From NCBI RefSeq assembly GCF_010747415.1, contig NZ_JAAGNZ010000006.1, positions 1 through 64,000 of the forward strand: a DNA stretch of 64,000 nucleotides. Reading direction: 5' to 3'. Below, piece by piece: positions 26,551-34,803 of this stretch. This DNA is from Spirosoma agri. Its GTDB lineage: Bacteria; Bacteroidota; Bacteroidia; Cytophagales; Spirosomataceae. The notes under the pieces were generated by a model, which worked only from the letters and a program-made list of their open reading frames with translations, was not told the DNA's origin and ran no database searches. The position numbers and the translations under genes were made by a program. Positions within the stretch are counted from its first letter, which is position 1, and each line of letters opens with the position of its first letter.

Positions 26551-28286
26551 TTGACAGGTAATTGGTTTCGGAGTATTGCTTTGTACTTTTCTTTTACTGT
26601 CTCGGCAAGTAGTATCATCAGAACAAAACGTGCGCGGCTCATACCTATATATAGCAGTTTTCGCATTTGATCACTACTTATATCATCAATATCAGTCAGT
26701 ACGATATAGCCTGCTTCCATGCCTTTAAAGGACTGGATTGTTGCAAACGCAAAAAAATCCTGATTAATACTTAGTTCGCCTGCTGTCCGTATCTCACGAA
26801 TATTGTGGCGGGTAACGTCTGCTGCTACTGACCGCGCCAATCTTCTTGGGGAAATAATAATAATCTCCTCCCGAGGCACCTGTTCATTGACAAGTTGATC
26901 AAGACAGGATGTTAGAATATCCACTTCTTTACCAGTTCCTGGCCACAGGTAATTCACTGGTGCTCCTTCTAGATGCTCAAGTAAGAAAGGTGGCCGCTCA
27001 AATCCAGATAACAGGGCAGTTTCCATACCAATCTGCTTTGTATTACGGCAATTAATGCGGAGGTTAAAATTAGCAAGACTTACATAACTATTAAGCAGAT
27101 CGATCATTTCCCTTCGCGAGAGTTCTGCGAATATTGCCTGCTGTTCAAAATCACCATAAATCTCCCAACGACCGCCTTCCAGACCTCCTTTGAGCATAGC
27201 ATCAAAAAGCTGTAGGTATGCTGGACGAATCAAATCCTGTCCTTCATCTATAATTAGTCTGTCAAACTGGGGTAGAATTCCTTTGGCAAACATGCGCGTC
27301 AGCAGATTTGGCAGAAACTCCGTGTAAAAATCCTGATTGTTAGTTTGCTGTTGATTGTAATCAAAACCTCGCGAAGCTTCGAAAAGATAAGCATGCAGGT
27401 TAACGACACTGATATTTTCTTTCCAGGGCGCCATTAGTTCAGCCATCCACGTGCCGATCATGTGGTTGAAACATGTCAGAAAAACGCGCTCTCCGGTTGC
27501 GGCAGCTCGAACTGCTGATTCCATAGCGACCATAGTTTTACCTGTTCCGGCGCTACCCTGAATTAAACAACGATTATTTGAATGAATATGATCAAGGATA
27601 CGGAACTGCTCGGTCGTGTAGGATTTTACTTGCTTGTGAAATGCTTCGAGTCTCTCTTTAGAAGTTCTTATGCGCTCAAAGTCCCCTCTCAGGAAATGAC
27701 AGAGTTCATCAATGTCTTTTAAAGAAAGAATTGATTCTGATTCAGAGAACCAGCGTTGATTCCGGTGTTTTAATAAGGTCTGTTTTTTCAGTCTTTCAAA
27801 AAAAGCCTCTGGGTTTGTACGGAGGGTATCACGATCAAGAATCTGCCATTGTTCATATTCTACACTGTGTTCTGAAAATGAAATATCCGGAAAGCAGCAG
27901 AAAAAGCCCATGAGCTTACGTGTTAAATGGTAACCTCTGCCAAATTCTTTTTCGATTGCAGAAAGTAGAGAGAACATGGCATCACGTGCCTGTACAAATG
28001 GACTTTTGCTGGAATTCACGTTGCCGAACCGGTCTGTAAAATACCAAACACCGTCTGTACAGCGGACGTCGCCACCCTTAACTTCCATCACGTAAATTCC
28101 ACTACCGGGTATAAGAAGTAGAAAGTCGATTTCTCCGTACAGTCTTTTTGAATGTCTTGCCAGATTCAATGAATGTAACACGGTCCAGTTTGCACTGAAT
28201 GCACTGCTGGATAGCAGATGAAAAATGTTTTTTTCTGCTGTGCTTTTACACGATTTGTCCACGTATGGAGGTAACATATGAGCCAT
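26547..28286 (-). CDS. NERD nuclease-related domain + superfamily 1 (UvrD-like) helicase
   Basis: 579 residues. The NERD domain (about 15-120) shows YGEIDFLLLIPGSGIYVMEVKGGDV, with the Asp and Glu-x-Lys pattern of a PD-(D/E)XK-type fold. The helicase has Walker A QGSAGTGKTMVA (about 246), Walker B IIDEGQDL (about 349), and C-terminal motifs ATIQSFKGMEAGY and LLYIGMSRAR (about 525-560). The gene overlaps drmA by 4 bp and abuts drmE, so it is a built-in part of this operon. It is not among the usual class 2 genes (drmE, drmA, drmB, drmC, drmMII), which makes it an accessory candidate. Confidence 0.88.
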   Translation of the reverse strand: MAHMLPPYVDKSCKSTAEKNIFHLLSSSAFSANWTVLHSLNLARHSKRLYGEIDFLLLIPGSGIYVMEVKGGDVRCTDGVWYFTDRFGNVNSSKSPFVQARDAMFSLLSAIEKEFGRGYHLTRKLMGFFCCFPDISFSEHSVEYEQWQILDRDTLRTNPEAFFERLKKQTLLKHRNQRWFSESESILSLKDIDELCHFLRGDFERIRTSKERLEAFHKQVKSYTTEQFRILDHIHSNNRCLIQGSAGTGKTMVAMESAVRAAATGERVFLTCFNHMIGTWMAELMAPWKENISVVNLHAYLFEASRGFDYNQQQTNNQDFYTEFLPNLLTRMFAKGILPQFDRLIIDEGQDLIRPAYLQLFDAMLKGGLEGGRWEIYGDFEQQAIFAELSRREMIDLLNSYVSLANFNLRINCRNTKQIGMETALLSGFERPPFLLEHLEGAPVNYLWPGTGKEVDILTSCLDQLVNEQVPREEIIIISPRRLARSVAADVTRHNIREIRTAGELSINQDFFAFATIQSFKGMEAGYIVLTDIDDISSDQMRKLLYIGMSRARFVLMILLAETVKEKYKAILRNQLPVK

Positions 28287-30811
28287 TATACTCCTCCTTG
28301 ATTTAATAGTCGGTTAACATAACGAGCGTCCTGACGGCGATAGAGATCATCAATAAAGTTTATGCGTAGCAGGTTAACGGTTCCCAGGCCGGGAACAACG
28401 ATTGTGCCACCGAAGTTATATAACAGGTCATCTATGTCACCACGTTGAAGTTGCCTGCGAATTAGTAACATGACCTGTTCAGCAGCGCGCATCCGCCAGC
28501 CAGTCATAATATTGATGCAGTGTCTAACCTGATCAATATTTTCATAAAGCAACTCTGAACCGGTTACAAGGGAAATGCTGATGAGGTCGCTGTCATCATC
28601 CGGACCGATCTGATTATTGTCCTGCAACCAATTTCGAATGGTCGCTTCATGACGCTTACAGCCATTTTCGCGGAGACTGGACACTAATTCAGCAAAATTC
28701 CTATTTGACTTTCGGTAATGCTCCTGAATCAGCTTTTTCCATAATCCGGTCCAATACTTGACAGTTTTTAGTTTTTCAGGGTCTGCGCTTCTCTCAATGA
28801 GTTCAACAACTATATCCCTTTGAGTGCTAATCAGCGCGATTATATCCTTAGGACTGAGTGAATCAGTCCGTGATGAATTTAATTGAATATTTGTATTGCG
28901 GACTTCCTTCACATCAGAAATCACATAGAATTTATGGGATTCTGTAGCATAAAAACATTGATCATTGTCAAATATGATTGCTTTGGTGTAGAGTATTTCT
29001 GTTGACTGACTAGTCACAGTATTTCCAATAATGCTGGTATCCGCCAGTCTGAACAGGCGCTCTTCTACAGCTTTGTCGGTACTGATAAATGCAGTTTGCG
29101 ATATTCCTCCGTTATTATACCAAGTTCGCGTTTTTACCCCAAGGCTATTAGCCTGTTGTGCAATCTGTCGCTCGAGAGAACGAAAAAAGCCGACTTCAAA
29201 TTCGTAAAATAAGAGTGTCAACCGCGTAAAACGGTAACAGTTTATTAGATCTGTCATATATTTTATCCGTAGCCAACTGATCACCAATGCACTGGCAGAT
29301 TCTTCGAGCGGGCCTAATCTGGGGATATCCGCGGCTGTAATGACGTGGGGTCGGGATAAGCATTTGGTTTCGTTTAGCATAGATTCAACTGCGGCAGTTT
29401 CCGACGCTCTGGAACAAATAATATAGTCGATACACTGGCTGGACAGAAGCTCCTGCAGACGAAGATATTTTGATGGCGGCTGTATTGAAAGACTAGTAGT
29501 CACCGCTGATAAGGTGCTAATTGCATCACTAACTTCCTCGGCCGACTCGCCAAGCCAGTTCTGACTTTTTTGGTAAAGTTCACTTATCTGATTCTCCTTT
29601 ACCTGCAATTGTTGTATTTCTATGTCTGAAGGATTGTGCACCAGGGACGCGGCATAATTGAAAAACCTAACCAACATACTTCTCAGGTTGATAAGATCGA
29701 TATTGCTTTCGTCATTGCTTATAGATGAAACCTTACTGACAAGGTTTTCAAGCGCTGTGTTCTCGCAGCGTTCAATGTCCACCGTGAATCTATTGTAAAC
29801 TTCCAGTTGCTTTTTGAATGAGAGAAAAGGACCAGAACAGACTTGGTCACTGATTAAAGTCTGGTCTTCTCCGGTCAGATCTAAAATTTTTAAACCAAGG
29901 TCTGCGATTAGAGGAAAATGTTCGATTTCTGAAAGTTCGGTGATTACCACTACAGGTATTCCGTAATTTTTGATATCATGTAAATTAGTCAGGTTGCTTT
30001 TGACTATTCCTGCTCCATCGATCATCAGTAAGCAGATGCGATCTGCGAGTCCGTCAAATGTTGCCATTTCGGTTAGATCATTTGATAGAAGTAAGGGCTG
30101 ACTGCTAGTTTTACTGCCAGAATCACTTATTCTTCCGGTAGTAAAATAATCGCTTATTACCGCATCATTAATGTTCAATCGTTCAGTGGCAACCTGAAAG
30201 TTTTTGAATGTGCCTACCAGACATATACTTTTTTTATTGAACATATCATTGCCTTGCAAATTAATGCCGAGCAACCTTTGAGCTGGTAGATTCTCAATTG
30301 TTGAAAAAGCTTCTTTGACCTTTTTGAACGTTGATAACTCCTTTCTCCCTAATGGCGCAGGCTTAAGTTTAGCAATGTTTCTGAACTTAACTGATATCTC
30401 AGGGCTACTACTATTCTTCTCGGATTTTGTCCAGAATCGGATACTATTTTCGTTGGAACCAGCCCAGGCTACCACAGCCGAATCATTTAGCATTAGCCGG
30501 TCACCGATCTGATAATGTTCATGTGAGCGATAAATTTCGCCTTTATACGTATGGTAATTTTTCCTGAGACGGTCAAGTGTTAGCGGTATAGACAGCCACT
30601 GGGATGCTTGTTTTTTTACGGGCATGACAATACAAAGCCCGACATCCAGACCTGGATTATCTAAAAAAGCTTCAACGTGTTTTAACGCGAGCTGCAGGAG
30701 TGGGGGAAATAGCTCCTTATCCTCCGTTAAACTATCCCCAAAGATCAGTCTTTCAATCAGTTCTCCTTCCACCATTGTTATTAGATTGATGCCAGCATAT
30801 GTCGTAGGCAT
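28286..30811 (-). CDS. drmE: DrmE-like DISARM protein
   Basis: 841 residues, no catalytic motif that I can name. Length, the N-terminal pattern (IVMPVKKQASQWLSIPLTLDRLRKNY, KGEIYRSHEHYQIGDRLMLN) and the place between the methylase and helicase genes fit DrmE of class 2 DISARM. The C terminus ends in a compact block (FGGTIVVPGLGTVNLLRINFIDD). The start is uncertain: ATG 30811 overlaps the methylase gene by 31 bp, and ATG 30775 (MVEGELIERL) begins just after its stop. The role in DISARM is unknown. Name from context plus family resemblance. Confidence 0.7.
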   Translation of the reverse strand: MPTTYAGINLITMVEGELIERLIFGDSLTEDKELFPPLLQLALKHVEAFLDNPGLDVGLCIVMPVKKQASQWLSIPLTLDRLRKNYHTYKGEIYRSHEHYQIGDRLMLNDSAVVAWAGSNENSIRFWTKSEKNSSSPEISVKFRNIAKLKPAPLGRKELSTFKKVKEAFSTIENLPAQRLLGINLQGNDMFNKKSICLVGTFKNFQVATERLNINDAVISDYFTTGRISDSGSKTSSQPLLLSNDLTEMATFDGLADRICLLMIDGAGIVKSNLTNLHDIKNYGIPVVVITELSEIEHFPLIADLGLKILDLTGEDQTLISDQVCSGPFLSFKKQLEVYNRFTVDIERCENTALENLVSKVSSISNDESNIDLINLRSMLVRFFNYAASLVHNPSDIEIQQLQVKENQISELYQKSQNWLGESAEEVSDAISTLSAVTTSLSIQPPSKYLRLQELLSSQCIDYIICSRASETAAVESMLNETKCLSRPHVITAADIPRLGPLEESASALVISWLRIKYMTDLINCYRFTRLTLLFYEFEVGFFRSLERQIAQQANSLGVKTRTWYNNGGISQTAFISTDKAVEERLFRLADTSIIGNTVTSQSTEILYTKAIIFDNDQCFYATESHKFYVISDVKEVRNTNIQLNSSRTDSLSPKDIIALISTQRDIVVELIERSADPEKLKTVKYWTGLWKKLIQEHYRKSNRNFAELVSSLRENGCKRHEATIRNWLQDNNQIGPDDDSDLISISLVTGSELLYENIDQVRHCINIMTGWRMRAAEQVMLLIRRQLQRGDIDDLLYNFGGTIVVPGLGTVNLLRINFIDDLYRRQDARYVNRLLNQGGV

Positions 30812-32274
30812 CCAGCCAGTTTTGAGGCCATCAATGGTGGTACAGCATTTCCGATCTGCCGGAATGCCGCATTCATGGCGCCGGCAAACTCAAAACCATC
30901 TGGAAAAGACTGTAGTCTTGCGGCTTCCCGGACTGAAATGGTTCTGGCCTGCAGACTGTCATAATGGATATGGGAGTAACTATCCTTTCCGAGATGCGCC
31001 ATTAGCGTTCTACTCGGTTTATCAGCCTCCATTTTCCTCCATTTGTTCGGAAATTTCTCATCACTATATGGTGGGATAGTCGCTTTTTTCAATTGTTGGT
31101 ATACACGTGTCTTTTCCCCAGGTATTCTCTTTCCTTCTGATATCTGTTGAAGCCTGCTTTGAAAAAGCTCCCTGGAAATTTGCAAGGCCTGCGGGTACTG
31201 GTCGCCCGGATTCATTCGACCAAAAATTGAAAAATCTCTGGGCAGGTACCGAATCAGGTTGGCATTGACCAAACCATTGGTTTCATATCCTTCCCAGTTG
31301 CGCATCTGTTGCTGATACTCATTGAGATCACACTGATTTGCGTAAGCAATTACATCTGAGATACGACGGGTGCCACGGCGAAACTTACTGTTAAGGTGGT
31401 CGGTTAGACGAGGCAGATCAGACAGTGCATCTTCTGCGGTGACCGCAGGAATAAGACTATGTGAATCAGCATCAGGCGGTTGTCGGAAGTATTGATGTAC
31501 GCTTTGACGTAAAATGGTCTGCAAGGCCACATTTCGGGATCCATGATAACCTCTGGGCAAATCTGCTGTATGAGTAGGTATTGGAAAGAAGATTTCAGTT
31601 TCTACGCTTTCATGCAGACCGATTAAGAACATTCGTTCGCGCATCTGCGGAACACCATAATAAACCGAGTTCAGTAATGTATAGGCACAGCGGTAGCCGA
31701 GGGCAGATAGGTCATCGCATATGCTTTCTGCAATATTGATACCACCATAGTTGAGAATGTCAGGAACATTTTCCATCAGGATAGCAAGTGGACGGAATTC
31801 TCTGACATAATGCAGATAGCGTTTGTAGAGCTGACTCCTTGCATCATTCAGAAAAGCATTGCTATCATTTTTAACTTCACGAAGTTTGGCTCGGCCAATT
31901 CGGGTGAAAGCTTGGCATGGTGGCCCTCCAATGATTACATCGATCTGAGCAGCCGTGTCTCCTTGAAGTCCGAGTTGACGTACCAAGTCAGCAGGCTCAG
32001 TCTGCTGGATATCCCGCGAACTGTGTTTCTCCACTGGGTCATGGGGGTGAAAATTAATTGCGTGTGACTTTGCTGCTGTTTCATCTATTTCTACAGAGGC
32101 CACTATTTCAAAGCCTGCTTTTTTAAAACCAAGGGATAACCCACCACAACCACCAAACAAATCAAGTGCTCGGGGTGATAATCCTGAGTGTAGGCGATTT
32201 CTTTTATGTACAAAATAATCCTCAGTTGTGAGAAGGGTTTTGGGAAGCCCGGTACTAAATCTATTGCTGGTCAT
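30781..32274 (-). CDS. drmMII: DNA (cytosine-5) methyltransferase, DrmMII type
   Basis: 497 residues with all C5-methylase blocks: motif I LDLFGGCGGLSLGFKKAG (about residue 38), motif IV GGPPCQAFTRIGR with the catalytic Cys (about 121), motif VI MENVPDIL (about 165), motif VIII PQMRERMF, and motifs IX-X TISVREAARLQSFPDGF and RQIGNAVPP near the C terminus. It should be active and would mark host DNA so that the DISARM machinery ignores it. The variable region that sets specificity (about 240-390) is long. First gene of the drmMII-drmE-NERD helicase-drmA-drmB run; a 397-bp gap separates it from vsr and its neighbours. Confidence 0.93.
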   Translation of the reverse strand: MTSNRFSTGLPKTLLTTEDYFVHKRNRLHSGLSPRALDLFGGCGGLSLGFKKAGFEIVASVEIDETAAKSHAINFHPHDPVEKHSSRDIQQTEPADLVRQLGLQGDTAAQIDVIIGGPPCQAFTRIGRAKLREVKNDSNAFLNDARSQLYKRYLHYVREFRPLAILMENVPDILNYGGINIAESICDDLSALGYRCAYTLLNSVYYGVPQMRERMFLIGLHESVETEIFFPIPTHTADLPRGYHGSRNVALQTILRQSVHQYFRQPPDADSHSLIPAVTAEDALSDLPRLTDHLNSKFRRGTRRISDVIAYANQCDLNEYQQQMRNWEGYETNGLVNANLIRYLPRDFSIFGRMNPGDQYPQALQISRELFQSRLQQISEGKRIPGEKTRVYQQLKKATIPPYSDEKFPNKWRKMEADKPSRTLMAHLGKDSYSHIHYDSLQARTISVREAARLQSFPDGFEFAGAMNAAFRQIGNAVPPLMASKLAGCLRHMLASI

Positions 32275-32671
32275 TGATCAAGACTGTCAACCCTATTGTA
32301 GAAAAAAACAGGGAATATATATACTTATTATTGCTTAGCAAGTTATGGATTAGTTAATTAATTATTGCAGGCCGGCACACAGTTGATCTCAATGTTTTAT
32401 CTCTATGTTAAGTTATTTTTTTACAATATACTCTTTATAAACTTATATTCAGGCGACAGCTTTAATTCTATTTCACATTTCCCAAAAAAATGTGAATTGA
32501 GCCCCGAGCCAAGCTGGACCAATAATTATAGCAAGGGATTTCGGTCTAATTAATTAGATTATTTGTATTTTTATTATTAATTATATTGTTGGAATTTTTG
32601 TCCTAAGCAGACCGTTGAGTTATCCCTGTTAACTATCGGAATAGAAAACTTTTGAAAGAAGTAATCCATAG
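32275..32671. other. AT-rich gap inside the defence operon
   Basis: 397 bp with no convincing gene (a 62-codon + strand frame looks non-coding). It contains the 14-bp palindrome TCTAATTAATTAGA at 32545-32558 and probably the promoter for drmMII. On the minus strand, TAGGGTTG near 32290 is one change from a -7 box. Methylase genes in restriction systems often have their own control, so a separate promoter or operator here makes sense. Confidence 0.45.
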
Positions 32672-33055
32672 TTAATTATATGTTGCTTTAACAACTTCAA
32701 TTACTGACCTGCTAATTACACCGTTAGGTTTGTATTCTTTTTCTCCCTTTTCTACACTCTCCATGAAAGCATTATATTTCTGTTCATGGTTTTCATCAAA
32801 CATAGATTCAAACGGAGTTCCTTTAAATGTAATACGACCAACGATTTCGTATACATCATCACCACAGACTTTAAAACATTGCTCCATCAATATATTACGA
32901 ATAGCTGCTTCTTCTGATGTATAGAGTGGCTTTCCTGCCGCATTTACATAGTCTTCAAATGGATCGTCCGGATGAAAACCGCCATTCAGCCCTTCTGTCA
33001 CAAGTTGGTGAGCAAAACCCTCTACCTCCGCTATCGTTGTTATTTTAGTAATCAT
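32672..33055 (-). CDS. Hypothetical protein, 127 aa, between vsr and drmMII
   Basis: Starts with an ATG that overlaps the vsr stop by 4 bp, so the two are translationally coupled. Mixed alpha/beta, acidic, with GGFHPDDPFEDYVN (about residues 25-38) and a long helix (YNAFMESVEKGEKEY). I do not recognise the family. The coupling to a mismatch-repair nuclease and its place ahead of a 5mC methylase suggest a part in the modification system, but there is no motif to support any activity. Confidence 0.7.
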   Translation of the reverse strand: MITKITTIAEVEGFAHQLVTEGLNGGFHPDDPFEDYVNAAGKPLYTSEEAAIRNILMEQCFKVCGDDVYEIVGRITFKGTPFESMFDENHEQKYNAFMESVEKGEKEYKPNGVISRSVIEVVKATYN

Positions 33056-33477
33056 TTATTTGTCTGATTTAATTGTTTGAGAAGAATATGTAATGTCTCA
33101 TCCCGTTTAGCAGGTTTTAATTCACACTCATATATGGTTATAATTCGCCAGCCTGCTTCAGTAAGTTTGACATAATTTTCTTCATCTCTACGCCTGTTTG
33201 AATTGATTTTGTCTAGCCACCAGTCAGTCCTGGTTTTCGGTATGACAAAATAGCGACATCCATCGTGTCCATGGTAAAAGCATCCATGAATAAGTATTAC
33301 TGTTTTGTACTTTGGTAAAACAACGTCGGGTTTTCCTGGCAGCTTCTTATCGTGTAATCGGTACCGAAAGCCTTGTGCAAAAAGAAATTTACGGACAATT
33401 AGCTCCGGCTTTGTATTCTTGCTTCGAACCTGCGACATGTTATAGCTACGTTGTTCGGGTGTGTGTACATCTGCCAT
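33052..33477 (-). CDS. vsr: Very short patch repair endonuclease Vsr
   Basis: 141 residues, the normal family length. Motifs: RSYNMSQVRSKNTKPELIVRKFL, the catalytic KPDVVLP (Asp about residue 50), and the metal/zinc-site block HGCFYHGHDGC (about 63-75) with DWWLDKI after it. Vsr nicks next to T:G mismatches that arise when 5-methylcytosine deaminates. Its presence fits the C5-methylase in the same block. It lies 7 bp after the 162-aa gene and overlaps the 127-aa gene. Confidence 0.95.
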   Translation of the reverse strand: MADVHTPEQRSYNMSQVRSKNTKPELIVRKFLFAQGFRYRLHDKKLPGKPDVVLPKYKTVILIHGCFYHGHDGCRYFVIPKTRTDWWLDKINSNRRRDEENYVKLTEAGWRIITIYECELKPAKRDETLHILLKQLNQTNK

Positions 33478-33484
33478 CTGTTAG

Positions 33485-33973
33485 CTAATATCTCTCATTA
33501 AAATGTTCAACCTGCCCAACAATTGTTCTTCGAATTTGTCCTCTGAAAGACAGACAGCAGATAAAATCCGCCATTTGATGTGCTTCCTGCTCTGTCAACG
33601 CATGAATCCTTAAATGCTCTTCTGCATATTCATGCCAACCACCACCAATAGCATCCGGGCCGGCTTCCCGAATTACAGTTACCTTATACGTAGATACCTT
33701 TATTTTTGACGTTAGATCGTTACTTGATTCATTTTCTCCTGTCAACAGTACCTGCCCTGCCATATCACTTACATAAGTCTGAGTACTAATTCCATCCAGC
33801 CTTTCATCCCTGATTATAACAGAGAGGTCAAATGCTTCCTGCGGACTATTAGCTCGAATAGCTAGCTCCTGTAGTATATTGATCGAACTACTTTTGCTAT
33901 TATCTATAATCCGTATCTGGAATGTTGTAGCAGGTTCTTTTTCTGGCCCGAAGTAATATTTACGGTAGTTCAT
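33485..33973 (-). CDS. Hypothetical protein, 162 aa, first gene of the defence operon
   Basis: No family recognised. Beta-rich (TFQIRIIDN, KVSTYKVTVIRE) with a conserved-looking GGGWHEYAEEHLRIHALTEQ segment near residues 108-127 that holds Trp, His and acidic residues, and a final QVEHFNERY. It is the promoter-proximal gene of the minus-strand block, starting about 160 bp inside the right flanking hairpin. It is followed 7 bp later by vsr, so co-expression is near certain. Confidence 0.7.
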   Translation of the reverse strand: MNYRKYYFGPEKEPATTFQIRIIDNSKSSSINILQELAIRANSPQEAFDLSVIIRDERLDGISTQTYVSDMAGQVLLTGENESSNDLTSKIKVSTYKVTVIREAGPDAIGGGWHEYAEEHLRIHALTEQEAHQMADFICCLSFRGQIRRTIVGQVEHFNERY

Positions 33974-34102
33974 AGAGATATAAAGTTAAACAAAAGGGCC
34001 ATTTTATGTAATGCATTCGTGTCTTAATGTGCCATCACCATTTTAATAGCTGTGGCCTATATTATGTAGAAATTATTAAGCCTATCTGTCTTTGCCGGGC
34101 CA

Positions 34103-34190
34103 TGTCTAGTGTATAACTGATTTATTACAAATCTACGGCTTTTTTCATAAAAAGCCGTAGATTTGTAATAAATCAGTTATACACTAGACA
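34103..34190. repeat. Perfect 42-bp inverted repeat with 4-nt loop
   Basis: Arms 34103-34144 and 34149-34190 are exact complements around TCAT. It lies in a divergent intergenic region, between the 162-aa gene and abiEi, ending 25 bp before the abiEi ATG, so it is not placed like a terminator. The outer arm shares TAGTGTAT with the 28-bp repeat at 20062. AbiEi proteins bind inverted repeats in their own promoter, but those are much shorter than this. Confidence 0.88.
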
Positions 34191-34215
34191 GAAATTACCA
34201 TTCGCTAGCTGAAGC

Positions 34216-34803
34216 ATGAAAAAGCAATTTATCCAGGACTTTTTCAAAGCCAATGACGGCATTATTCGCACCAAACAATTGCGAAAAGCTGGATTTACCC
34301 ATTTTCAGCTCAATCAACTGATCCAGACTGGAGAAGTCCTGAAAGTAAAGCAGGGAATCTATAAATGGAATGATTCGAATCAGAGTGAATTGGCCGAAGT
34401 AGCCCACATAGTTCCTGAGGGTATATTCTGCCTGTATACAGCCTGTCAATATTATGAACTAAGTACCTTCGTTGCCTCCTCTTATCATTTGGCCATCCCA
34501 AAAAAGTCAAAAGTCGTCCTGCCTGACTATCCTCCAATTAAGTTATATTATTGGGAAACAGACTCTTACCAGACTGGACAAACTGAAATTAAGCAAGATG
34601 GTGTGTCTATACGGATGTATGACCTGGAAAAGACCGTATGTGATATCATCCGGCAGCGCAATAAAGTTGGCCTGGATATAGTCAAGGAGGTAGTAGTCAC
34701 GTATCTCCAGCGAACCGACCGCAACTTGGCTAAGTTAGTTGAGTATGCTGGTGAATTAGGATTGAAAAACTACGTGTCGAACTACCTGAACATACTGGTA
34801 TGA
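34216..34803 (+). CDS. abiEi: AbiEi-type antitoxin / transcriptional repressor
   Basis: 195 residues. N-terminal winged helix (GIIRTKQLRKAGFTHFQLNQLIQTGEVLKVKQGIYKW-like, residues 12-55), then the AbiEi C-terminal domain (PEGIFCLYTACQYYELSTF, LAIPKKSK, GVSIRMYDLEKTVCDIIRQRNKVG). AbiEi neutralises the AbiEii nucleotidyltransferase and represses its own operon. The stop overlaps the toxin start by 4 bp (ATGA), the usual arrangement. The long palindrome just upstream may include the operator. Confidence 0.92.
   Translation: MKKQFIQDFFKANDGIIRTKQLRKAGFTHFQLNQLIQTGEVLKVKQGIYKWNDSNQSELAEVAHIVPEGIFCLYTACQYYELSTFVASSYHLAIPKKSKVVLPDYPPIKLYYWETDSYQTGQTEIKQDGVSIRMYDLEKTVCDIIRQRNKVGLDIVKEVVVTYLQRTDRNLAKLVEYAGELGLKNYVSNYLNILV

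Noticed and set aside
32365-32553. 62-codon frame in the gap of the defence operon
   Set aside because: AT-rich, low-complexity translation with no start context or similarity; more likely non-coding.
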